A stretch of 64,000 nucleotides of DNA from JAJTFW01 sp046330075. GTDB taxonomy: Bacteria > Bacteroidota > Bacteroidia > AKYH767-A > OLB10. The stretch spans positions 1,178,001-1,242,000 of the forward strand of contig JAXLTL010000001.1 of assembly GCA_046330075.1 (NCBI GenBank), given 5' to 3'. This document shows positions 9,006 to 18,000 of this stretch, one piece after another (positions within the stretch are counted from its first letter, which is position 1; the number at the start of each line of letters is the position of its first letter). Both the position numbers and the translations under genes were made by a program. The notes below the pieces were generated by a model, which saw nothing but the letters and a program-made list of their open reading frames with translations, was not told where the DNA came from and ran no database searches.

Positions 9006-10916
9006 CTATCTGCTGATCACCAGTTTTCGCTGTGACACATCTCCCTTTTCCCCTCTCAGGCAAAGGAAGTATACACCCGGAGAAAAGGCAGAGACATCAA
9101 AAGAAAGGTTAAATGCACCTGAATACACCTTTCTTCCCTGCTCATCAAACAACATCAATTCCCTTGCCCACACTGCGGCTTCATCATTAAACAGAACCTG
9201 ACCGGTAGCAGGATTAGGGAACATATCAAAAGATGCAGTGATTGCGGATTCAGGAAGGCCGACAAACAACATAGAATCGCCCATTACCGCACGGATCATA
9301 AAACTACCACTGGCTAATGCAGAAGGCACCCATCCGCTGCCGATATTGTAAAACATACGGGAATTGGAGGCCGTATTCCGGTCGAAACCAAGATGCAATC
9401 CATCGCCCAGGATCTGCTGAAACCCAATATACACGGTTCCGCTTACCGGAACAATCTGATCCAGCACATAGGTGGCAAATCCGTTGATCTGATCAATATA
9501 AACAGGGCGTTGAGAGGCTTCCTGATAAATTACCGTTTCAGGGCTCAGCGACGACCAGATTTTTATGGTAAAAAATTTCGCACTGACATCTGCACCCTGC
9601 TGAATAAAATGAATACGAACTGCACGCAATGTATCCGGTTTCAGGATATCAAACTTCATCGCAATTTTCCCATTGGGTGCATTGATCAGGTCATAACCCA
9701 CTTCTGCAGTTCCGTCATCGAAACTATAGTAATTCATAAATTCCTGAGTATATGTCACGGTATCGTTTGACTTCAGGCCACCAAAAGAGTTACCATTCGA
9801 AAAAAAGTGTTTAACGGTGAAATAATTTGTGTCCGGCAAGAGAGATGGTGCATTCGGATAGATGGAATCCACAGGAAAGGTATACGATAAAAACTGATTA
9901 TTAGGACGGGCAGGAAAAACGTTTCCGTTCGTTGCCCCATAACCAGCTACATAATTACCCTGGAAATCATAAATCCGGTTGTTAAACCCTACATCAGCCG
10001 GAGCAATATCATTCACTCGGTAATACATCGTTGCCGAATCTTTCAACAACTGTTGCTGATCGAACGCACTCAATGAAATAAAATGTTCCCATGGAACAGA
10101 TGTATATTCTTTCATAAGAGAGCCGGCAGGCTGCGTCATGGCTACATCTACAATCGTTGTATCCATCTGGCCGGAGAACTGATTGTAAGCTTTATAGAAT
10201 TTCACATAGTCCAGGTGCCAGTGATCGAGGCTACCAGTGCGGGCCCCATAAGTTCTGAAGCGAAAACGAAATCCATCTGTGAGGAAGGATGCATCTGTTA
10301 CACGAATCTGAACACGTGTAAAGGAAGTGTCTTGTCCACCGGAGATGATGCCCTTAGAAAACCATTGTCGACTCCAGGCAGTTCCGTTAAAGAAATCCAC
10401 CACCAGTGAATCAGCCGAATCAGGAGCATCGCCCCATCCCTTTTTCTGGTAATAGAAACTCAGCGTAATAGAATCTGCGAGCGTAAACTGTCCGCCACCC
10501 ATACTCTGAGGACGCGTCAGCAAATGAATGATTTTGGAGGTAAGTGTATCACAGCCGCCTTGCGCGGAAGCAAATGAATTATCATAAGGATTGCCTTGTG
10601 CATCGAGTCCGTCAAATGTTGCCACCCCAACAGTAATCATATTCCGTGCAAACTGACTGTTCACGAACACATAATTATCGGTCCAGACAGCAGCATCCGG
10701 ATACACCACAGTGGTTGAAAAATCGTCAATGATGGGCAAATCGATGGTATCCGTTGCAGCAGCCAGTTTTGCCTGTAATAGTTCCGGATGACCCGCCAGA
10801 AACTTATGGATAACAGGATTGCTCCCAAGAGGCACCAGTTGTTCCTGCTGCGCATTGGCAGAAGCGATCAGAAATGTAAGTACAGCAGTTAAAAAGAAGC
10901 GATATTTCATTCTCAT
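9006..10916 (-). CDS. secreted T9SS type A cargo protein, function unknown
   Basis: A 636-residue exported protein with signal peptide MRMKYRFFLTAVLTFLIASANA, then QQEQ. The middle shows beta-rich, jelly-roll-like stretches (for example SLVVDFFNGTAWSRQWFSKG and HWHLDYVKFY) resembling carbohydrate- or MAM-like surface modules, but no catalytic motif is visible. The last ~75 residues are a T9SS type A sorting domain (DMFPNPATGQVLF, FDEQGRKVYSG, SPGVYFLCL, KLVISR). It starts one nucleotide after the PASTA gene stop and ends 5 bp before rluD, so it is embedded in a cell-wall/translation operon. ATG 10916 or 10910 are both possible starts. Confidence 0.82.
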   Translation of the reverse strand: MRMKYRFFLTAVLTFLIASANAQQEQLVPLGSNPVIHKFLAGHPELLQAKLAAATDTIDLPIIDDFSTTVVYPDAAVWTDNYVFVNSQFARNMITVGVATFDGLDAQGNPYDNSFASAQGGCDTLTSKIIHLLTRPQSMGGGQFTLADSITLSFYYQKKGWGDAPDSADSLVVDFFNGTAWSRQWFSKGIISGGQDTSFTRVQIRVTDASFLTDGFRFRFRTYGARTGSLDHWHLDYVKFYKAYNQFSGQMDTTIVDVAMTQPAGSLMKEYTSVPWEHFISLSAFDQQQLLKDSATMYYRVNDIAPADVGFNNRIYDFQGNYVAGYGATNGNVFPARPNNQFLSYTFPVDSIYPNAPSLLPDTNYFTVKHFFSNGNSFGGLKSNDTVTYTQEFMNYYSFDDGTAEVGYDLINAPNGKIAMKFDILKPDTLRAVRIHFIQQGADVSAKFFTIKIWSSLSPETVIYQEASQRPVYIDQINGFATYVLDQIVPVSGTVYIGFQQILGDGLHLGFDRNTASNSRMFYNIGSGWVPSALASGSFMIRAVMGDSMLFVGLPESAITASFDMFPNPATGQVLFNDEAAVWARELMLFDEQGRKVYSGAFNLSFDVSAFSPGVYFLCLRGEKGDVSQRKLVISR

Positions 10917-10917
10917 A

Positions 10918-11706
10918 TTATTGTAGCTTTTCAGATTGTTGGGTAAAGAAAAGATCAATGGACTCACCCTGATGAATAAATACCGAATCACCGGGCTCCG
11001 GTATCTGACGATACACCTTGGCCAATGTTGTATCGGTCACATCTCTGTCGAAGACGATGGCACCGGGATTAATAGATGATCCCTGCAGCACAAACATCAC
11101 TTCATCATAGGTCATTCCTTTCAACGCCGGAACAAGCACTTCCGTATTCCCTATTCCATCTCCCAATACCAGATCAACAGTTGAACCTTTGGGGAGATCA
11201 TCACCGGGACGAAGGTCACGTCCTTTAAACACGACGGCAAGCACAGCGTTCTTTGCGAGATCAGGTTTATAGATTAATTGTCCGACTTTCAATCCATAAG
11301 AAGCAAGAATGGCCTCTGCCTGACGCTGCGAAACATCTTTCAGGTCCGGCACTTTAACCTGGGGAGGCACGGTGCGGGTAATGGTAACATATACTGTACG
11401 GCCTTCCTTTACCATTTCATTGGCAGCCGGGTCCTGGTCTATCACTACCCCCGGAGGTTTATCAAGCATGAACACGGAAGAATCAGCAATTTCCACATTC
11501 ATTGATTTCTCGCCTAACACCTTTTCAAGCTCTGTGTATTTCATTCCCACCACATTTGGCACTGTAACAGTTTCGCCGTGGTTGGTATAAGCGTTCAGCC
11601 ATTGGTAAGTAATCACCAGGATTACAATAACGAGGAGGTTACTCAGCAACAGATGTGTGAGAAATTTCTTAGAGCGTATGAACTGCATCAGTGTATTCAT
11701 TACCAT
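10918..11706 (-). CDS. PASTA-domain membrane protein
   Basis: A 262-residue protein. It has a short basic cytoplasmic N-terminus, one transmembrane helix at about 16-38 (THLLLSNLLVIVILVITYQW) and three PASTA domains, at about 46-112 (VTVPNVVGMKYTELEKVL), 115-183 (VKVPDLKDVSQRQAEAIL) and 188-258 (VLVPALKGMTYDEVMFVL). PASTA domains usually bind peptidoglycan stems or muropeptides. No kinase domain is attached, unlike Firmicutes PknB. The start codon shares one base with the ddl stop (TGATG), so translation is probably coupled. A ddl-PASTA-rluD neighbourhood recurs in Bacteroidota and suggests a wall-related role in the periplasm. Confidence 0.9.
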   Translation of the reverse strand: MVMNTLMQFIRSKKFLTHLLLSNLLVIVILVITYQWLNAYTNHGETVTVPNVVGMKYTELEKVLGEKSMNVEIADSSVFMLDKPPGVVIDQDPAANEMVKEGRTVYVTITRTVPPQVKVPDLKDVSQRQAEAILASYGLKVGQLIYKPDLAKNAVLAVVFKGRDLRPGDDLPKGSTVDLVLGDGIGNTEVLVPALKGMTYDEVMFVLQGSSINPGAIVFDRDVTDTTLAKVYRQIPEPGDSVFIHQGESIDLFFTQQSEKLQ

Positions 11707-14396
11707 CAGGCAGGCAGTCCCTGCTTCCTTTTCATTCCGAAATCAAGAATTTTATCAATAAACTCATAAGGACGATAATGAGCAATGGCCGCCTGATGGA
11801 AGATACATGTTGCAGGTGTCATTCCCGGAAGGGAGTTCACTTCAATAAATACAACTTCCACTTTTTCAGGTGCGAATATCCTTACAAAGGCATCTATCCG
11901 GGCATAACCGTCAATGTGCAATACTTCTGCAGCACGCTGCAGTTCTTTCTTTACCGCTGAAGAGATCAATTTATTCTCTTCCGGATGTTTACTGTATCGT
12001 GCCGGAGTAATATTTTGTCCTTGCCCGGCAAGAAACTTTTCTTCAAGCGAAAGAACGTCTCCTTCCGACAAGGCCTCTGATGCTTCAAACACTTCGTATG
12101 CTTTTCGACCATTCTCGTCCAGGTAGGTCAGCATTCCTCCGGTTATCTCGATAAACCGTGCAGCTCCGTTCGACTGGATAAGATCTTCAAAGAGGATATT
12201 GGGTTTCACCGGAAATTCTTCCTTCGGTTTAATTTTCAGTTTCTGTGCCAGCTGAGGATCTATCTCCTCTGTATTCCGGAAAGCCAGCCGCACATAGGCA
12301 TCCAGTTCTTCGCGGTTTCGGATGATTTTTACAGCAGAACTGCAGCCATCATCAACGGGCTTTGCAATGAAAGGAAACGAAAATTTGCTGCAGATAGTAT
12401 CCAGAAAGGCAACCGGGTTACTCATCCACTCTACTTCACCGGCCAGATAGTGTCCTGCTACATGAAAGCCGTTGGACCGCAGAATTTCATTGGTTTTAAA
12501 TTTATCGATGGTAATCTTTGAGGATTCGGGACCTGAACCATTGTACGGAAGTCCTACCTTCTCAAGTTCCCGTTGAAGGGATCCATCTTCACCCGGGCGT
12601 CCGTGCAGAGCGATAAAGACCACATCAGCCATCTCTGACAATTGCTTATAACCGATACGTTTCGGAGCTTCAAGGTTTCGGCTATCGGCAAACCGCTGCG
12701 TAAGTGCTCCGCATCGTTCTATGATCCGGTGAATAACAGGATGAATTGAAAAATGTTCAATTTTCTCACGGATATCATCCGCATTGTCCTTTAGCAGAAT
12801 ATTGACCGGAATAGAATAGAGCTGATGATCCGTGGCGTTTCCAGTCAGGAAAACAGGAATCACACTGTACTTGTCAGAAGATGACAGTTTTTCATAGATA
12901 TTCCTTCCGCTCTCTACACTGATATGTCGTTCGGATGAATAACCACCGAGGATAACCGCCGCACGTACTTTATCTTTCCCGGCTTTTCTGTTCGCATCAA
13001 TCAACTGATCGAGGCGGCGCATCAGCAATGGCAGTTTGCCGTATTGTTTGGTATCTCTGATTCTGTTGCGCAAGGATGTCTGAATGATATAGGTAATGAA
13101 CTGTGAAGGATTCATCCCGATCTCGGCAGCCTGATGGAAAAAGAACGAACTCGGCATCATTCCAGACGTCGTATTGGGATCGTTGAGCAGGATGCGGCCA
13201 TCCTCGCTTACAAATCCGTCTATCCTTGCATAAACTTTAAAATGCAGTGCGGTAAACAAATGCTCGCATGACGAACGGATCGCTTCGATCTGATCGTCCG
13301 GAAGCTGAATCGGTGTGATTTTCCTCGATAATCCGGGCAGATACTTTGAACGATAATCGAACAGTTCACGGCCTTTGCGGATTTCGGTTGGTGGCAGTGC
13401 TACCGGTAAACCCTGCTCATCTTCCACCACAATACAGGAAAACTCCTTACCGGAGATAAAAGCTTCAACCAGCACTTCACTTTCTCCATCGCGCGCCGTA
13501 AGGGTCAGCTCCTCTTCGTTATCGGAAAAGAGATCCAGCATCACCGAGAGTAATTCCTCCGGATGGTAAAACGTACGGCTACCTATCATCAATGGCAAGC
13601 CAATACCTTCCCGTATATCACAGGTTTCACGGATCCAGGACACCTTGGCCCCGAAATCGAGTGCATCCCATTGTACTTTTGAAACTGTGCGGATGAATAA
13701 CGCTCTACGCATCGCTGCACTGAAAGCACTGAAATCATCCTGCTGCAAAACACTAACGCCGATGGATGAACCCTGATTGGCCGACTTCACCACGCATGGG
13801 ATTCCGGTTGCAGATTTCACGGCGGCAAATAATTCCTGCTGATTCCCGTTCAGCCATTGTTCCCGGGAAATTTTAAGATACTGCGGAACATCAAATCCTG
13901 CATTTTTCATCAGTTCCTTCTGAACAGCCTTGTTCATCCCGATTGCTGAAGATAAAATACCAGATCCGGTATAGGGTATCCGTAAATATTCAAGCAAACC
14001 CTGCATTCTTCCATCTTCGCCATCGGTACCATGCAGGCATAGAAATGCCAGATCAATCATGCCCGGCAATGCTCCCGGTTCGATACGGGAACCGATTTTA
14101 TTCATCAGTTTCACCTGTTCACTTCGATCCAGATCACCGAGACTTTCAGCATATATCTGAAACTCATGTGCTGATGCCGGAATCATGTCGGCCGGTGGAT
14201 AAAAATCGCGGATACTGCCTTTGTAAATAAACTCCCATGTTAACAGTATCAGGTTCCCGAAGCTATCGACAAAGATGGGAATGGGCTCGAACAATGACTT
14301 GTTCAGATTATCGTATACTGTTCGTCCTCCGGCAAATGACACTTCACGTTCCCGCGAACATCCTCCGAAGATCACTCCAATGCGCAATTTTTCCAT
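11706..14396 (-). CDS. tandem D-alanine--D-alanine ligase-like fusion (two ATP-grasp modules)
   Basis: An 896-residue protein, more than twice the normal Ddl length (about 300-370). Module 1 (about 2-445) shows GVIFGGCSREREVSF, LHGTDGEDGRMQGLLEYLRI, the ATP-binding VVKSANQGSSIGV and the segment LNDPNTTSGMMP. Module 2 (about 476-885) shows AVILGGYSSERHISVESG, LHGRPGEDGSLQRELEKVGL, AKPVDDGCSSAV and FIEVNSLPGMTP. Ddl makes D-Ala-D-Ala for peptidoglycan precursors in the cytoplasm. In module 2 the metal-binding NEVN-type motif is intact except that the first residue is I (IEVN); in module 1 it is altered (NDPNT) and the following LPG is missing. Start ATG 14396; the upstream TTG 14405 lies within the promoter. 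Whether both modules are catalytic is unknown. Confidence 0.88.
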   Translation of the reverse strand: MEKLRIGVIFGGCSREREVSFAGGRTVYDNLNKSLFEPIPIFVDSFGNLILLTWEFIYKGSIRDFYPPADMIPASAHEFQIYAESLGDLDRSEQVKLMNKIGSRIEPGALPGMIDLAFLCLHGTDGEDGRMQGLLEYLRIPYTGSGILSSAIGMNKAVQKELMKNAGFDVPQYLKISREQWLNGNQQELFAAVKSATGIPCVVKSANQGSSIGVSVLQQDDFSAFSAAMRRALFIRTVSKVQWDALDFGAKVSWIRETCDIREGIGLPLMIGSRTFYHPEELLSVMLDLFSDNEEELTLTARDGESEVLVEAFISGKEFSCIVVEDEQGLPVALPPTEIRKGRELFDYRSKYLPGLSRKITPIQLPDDQIEAIRSSCEHLFTALHFKVYARIDGFVSEDGRILLNDPNTTSGMMPSSFFFHQAAEIGMNPSQFITYIIQTSLRNRIRDTKQYGKLPLLMRRLDQLIDANRKAGKDKVRAAVILGGYSSERHISVESGRNIYEKLSSSDKYSVIPVFLTGNATDHQLYSIPVNILLKDNADDIREKIEHFSIHPVIHRIIERCGALTQRFADSRNLEAPKRIGYKQLSEMADVVFIALHGRPGEDGSLQRELEKVGLPYNGSGPESSKITIDKFKTNEILRSNGFHVAGHYLAGEVEWMSNPVAFLDTICSKFSFPFIAKPVDDGCSSAVKIIRNREELDAYVRLAFRNTEEIDPQLAQKLKIKPKEEFPVKPNILFEDLIQSNGAARFIEITGGMLTYLDENGRKAYEVFEASEALSEGDVLSLEEKFLAGQGQNITPARYSKHPEENKLISSAVKKELQRAAEVLHIDGYARIDAFVRIFAPEKVEVVFIEVNSLPGMTPATCIFHQAAIAHYRPYEFIDKILDFGMKRKQGLPA

Positions 14397-14402
14397 GAAA
14401 AG

Positions 14403-14410
14403 CAAAGTTA
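14403..14410 (-). promoter_or_regulatory. -7 box of the ddl operon
   Basis: TAACTTTG on the minus strand matches TAnnTTTG. Its G (14403) is only 6 nt from the ATG at 14396, so the message would begin at or next to the start codon (leaderless). No TTG is seen at the usual -33 spacing. Confidence 0.5.
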
Positions 14411-14481
14411 AGGATTTATCCTCTCCTGAAGGCTGATTTTCAGAGATGATTTCAGAATTGAATTGTTAAAAAGAAAACAGG

Positions 14482-15063
14482 TCATTCCTCAAAATATGCA
14501 CGGAGTTTTTGAAGCGCTTTCGCCCGGTGTGAAATCCGGTTTTTTTCAGACTCATCCATCTCGGCAAATGTGAGCGAATAGCCATCCGGAATAAACACCG
14601 GATCATAACCAAAACCACCCGCCCCCATCATTTTATGCGTGATGACACCCTCAATAATCCCTTCAAAAGTCAATGCTTCGCCATTTCGCACCAGAGCTAT
14701 TACGGTTCGAAAACGGGCCTTCCTGTTTCCGGTTCCTTCCATCTGATCCAGCAGAAAAATGATGTTCCGGTGGTCATTTCGTGGTTCGCCGGCAAAATAG
14801 GCCGAATGTACTCCGGGACGTCCATCCAACACCTCAACCTCCAACCCACTGTCATCCGCAATACACTCACAACCAGTAAGTTCCCACACCCTTTCAGCTT
14901 TTTGAATGGCATTCCCTTCAATGGAACCCATCGTTTCAGGTAATTCTTCATGAACTCCGGCCTCAGCCAGGGTAACCAATTCGTAACTTTCAGGGAGGAT
15001 TTTTCGTATTTCTCTAATCTTGTGCTGGTTATTGGTTGCAAGAACAATTCGTATCTTATACAT
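14482..15063 (-). CDS. rdgB: RdgB/HAM1 non-canonical purine NTP pyrophosphatase
   Basis: A 193-residue XTP/dITP pyrophosphatase that removes deaminated purine nucleotides (ITP, dITP, XTP) to keep them out of DNA and RNA. Family motifs are LATNNQHKIREI at the N-terminus, SIEGNAIQKA, DDSGLEVEVLDGRPGVHSA with the catalytic Asp pair, GGFGYDPVF and a C-terminal ISHRAKAL. I start at ATG 15063, which gives the usual MxxKIVLATNN-type N-terminus; the longer reading frame adds residues the family lacks. It is divergent from the PKD gene, with 30 bp between start codons. Confidence 0.95.
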   Translation of the reverse strand: MYKIRIVLATNNQHKIREIRKILPESYELVTLAEAGVHEELPETMGSIEGNAIQKAERVWELTGCECIADDSGLEVEVLDGRPGVHSAYFAGEPRNDHRNIIFLLDQMEGTGNRKARFRTVIALVRNGEALTFEGIIEGVITHKMMGAGGFGYDPVFIPDGYSLTFAEMDESEKNRISHRAKALQKLRAYFEE

Positions 15064-15093
15064 AGCTTTACATTTTATAGAACACAATCGACA

Positions 15094-18000
15094 ATGAGAA
15101 GTCTGTTCACCATGACGATTACCATAATCGTCAGCTTATTCCTGAATGAATCTAAGGGACAATGCCCCGTTCCCTCATTTTCCGCACCGGATTCTGCCTG
15201 CAAAGGTACGCCCGTGAGCATCACGAACACCACTTCAGGAGCCAACCTTGCCTACAATTGGGATTTCAATGCAAGTGACCTGACCTATACCCCTGTTGGT
15301 GGATTAAACACGACGCTGGCGAATGATATTGCAACGAGCACCGGAGTGGATTTTATGAAGGAAGGTAACAACTACATCGGCTTTAACCTGAAGTCAGCGT
15401 TTAGTCTTGTTCGTTTGGAATTTGGCAACTCTCTTTCCAACGTTCCGGTAGCAACCAACTTAGGTGATTTGGGAGGAGCAGTTGCTTCGGCCAATCTTGA
15501 CTTCAAACTTTACATGGAAGGCAACCAATATTACGCGCTCTACTACAACGCTTTCAGTCAGATGACGTTGCTTTCCTTTGGCACCAGCCTCTTAAATACT
15601 CCTATTGCAACACCCGTTACCTTACCTCCCGGATTATTTCAAACTGCCAGCAACATGGATCTTGCTCAAATGGGAACAGATGTAGTGGCAGCCATTGCCA
15701 ACACCGGGGGCGTTGTTTCGATCATCAATTTCGGTCCAAGTATTACGAACCCTACTCCTGCAGCTTACAACATTACAGTGCCGGGATTATTTCCGATTAC
15801 CACAGCACTTGTAAACGACTGCGGACATTTTTATGCATTTGTCGGTCACGTCAGTGCTTCTCCATTCTCGATCATTGATTTTGGAACTACGATCTCCGCA
15901 ACACCCGCACAGATCCTGAACTTCACCAACACGACGAACTATGCTTACCGGAAGATCCATGTCCTGAAGGAAGGCACCAAATGGATGCTGATCGGCAACA
16001 CCTATGGCGGCGATCTGCTGCACACGTTTGAATTGGGAACACAACCGGCCAATGTAAATCCGGTATGGGTCAACCATGGTGGCATTGGTGCATTTGCCAG
16101 CGGCAACTGGACATTTGCTATCCGGAATATTGACAGCGAAATCAGCGGTTTTACCTGCAATTACAATACAGGTGATTTATCATGGATGAAATTCCCACAA
16201 ACAGGAAACATTACACCGTTGGTATCAACCGATCAGCACCCTTCTGTTACCTTTAACAATTCCGGTAAATTCTATTTTGCGTTAACCGTTACTGACACCG
16301 TGAATGGAATCAGCACCAGCATCCTCGACAGCATTATTGTTAGCGATGCGCCCACGGCCAGCTTCACTACTTCTCCCGGCTGTACGGGTGCGCCCACTAC
16401 ATTTATCAATACCAGCAGTGGCAATCCCACCCTGGTCAACTGGGATTTTGATAACGGACAAACTGCCACCGGAGATACCACATCCACTGTTTACACGCTT
16501 GCCGGAACTTATCAAAGCACGCTGATTGTGACGAATGCTGCAGGATGCAGCGATACGATAACGACTCCAACAACTGTTAACGAGAAGCCTTCAGCAGATT
16601 TCTTTTTCATCAATAATCCCTGTGCAGGGGCAGATGTGACCTTTACTGACAACTCTACAACAGCAACAGGAAGCATCACGCAACGCGACTGGAATTTTGG
16701 CAGTGGAAATACTGCTTCCGGATTTCAGGCGACCTACGGATTTCCTTCTGACGGTCAATTCCCGGTAACGCTGATTGTGGAAGCGAGTACAGGATGCAGA
16801 GATACCATCACAAAAACAGTAGATGTAATACCGGGTCCGATAGCTGACTTCACCGTGAGTAACACTTGTCTGGGCTCAACCGCTTCCTTTCAGAACGCCA
16901 CTCAAATCAGTGGCGGGATTCAGGTGGATTATATCTGGGAATTTATTCCAGGCGACACATCTTCAGTCATCAACCCGACTTACTCTTTTTCTCCGACTCA
17001 GCCGGGCGATTACCCTGTTCTCTTAACAGCAACAGCCACTAACGGTTGTGAAGATACGCTGACAAAAAACGTACATATTGGTCCACCCGCATCAGTGCAA
17101 TTCTCCATTGACGACACGCTGGTATGTTCGGCCGCCTATGTTCAGTTTGATGACTCCACCACCATTGCTGCCGGAGAAACCATCATCAACCGTCGCTGGT
17201 ATTGGGGCGATACAACAACAGATTCACTGACTACCAGTTTAACGCATGCCTACAGCACTGCCGGGAATTATACGGTCACCCTTGAAATCACAACAGCCGC
17301 GAATTGCGTAGCCACGTATTCCCGGAACCTTCAGGTCATCGAAAGCCCCGCCACAAATTTTACATTCACTGATGCCTGCAGAGGCACTATCATCCAGTTA
17401 ACAGACTCCAGCACCAGCTCAGCACAGAGCAATCTGGTTACCTGGCAATGGCAGTTTGGGGACACGATCACTTCTTCAGTGCAGAATCCCACCCACATCT
17501 ATGATACTGCAGGCACCTATACCATTACACTGATCACGATTGACGACAATGGTTGTCTGGATTCATTACAGAAAAGCATACACATCTTTGATACACCAAC
17601 GGTCTACTTCACCAATACAAAAGCCTGCTCCAATTCAGTTATCACTTTCACTGACAGCAGCTACGTAAACGGAGGTTCCATCAGCAACTGGTCGTGGAAT
17701 TTTGGAGATGGCAACACCGCAGCCGGAACTGCGCAGGCACAAAACACATACCAGCTCTCTGCTGCATATCCGGTCACTTTAACAGCAACAACTTCACAGG
17801 GGTGCATTGACAGCACGACCCGCTTAATGGTAGTAGATTATTCACCCTCATTTCAGCTGCTACCCTCACGCGCGTGCTTTGGCACACAGAACGCCTTCGG
17901 ATACACTCTGAACGGGCCGGTCATCAGCAACCCAAGTTATCTCTGGAACTTTGGCGATTTCACCTCTTCGTTTCAAGGCCAGCCTTCTCACCTCTATTCA

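Noticed and set aside
8056..9201. Plus-strand reading frames over rluD
   Set aside because: They are shadows of rluD and the cargo gene on the minus strand.
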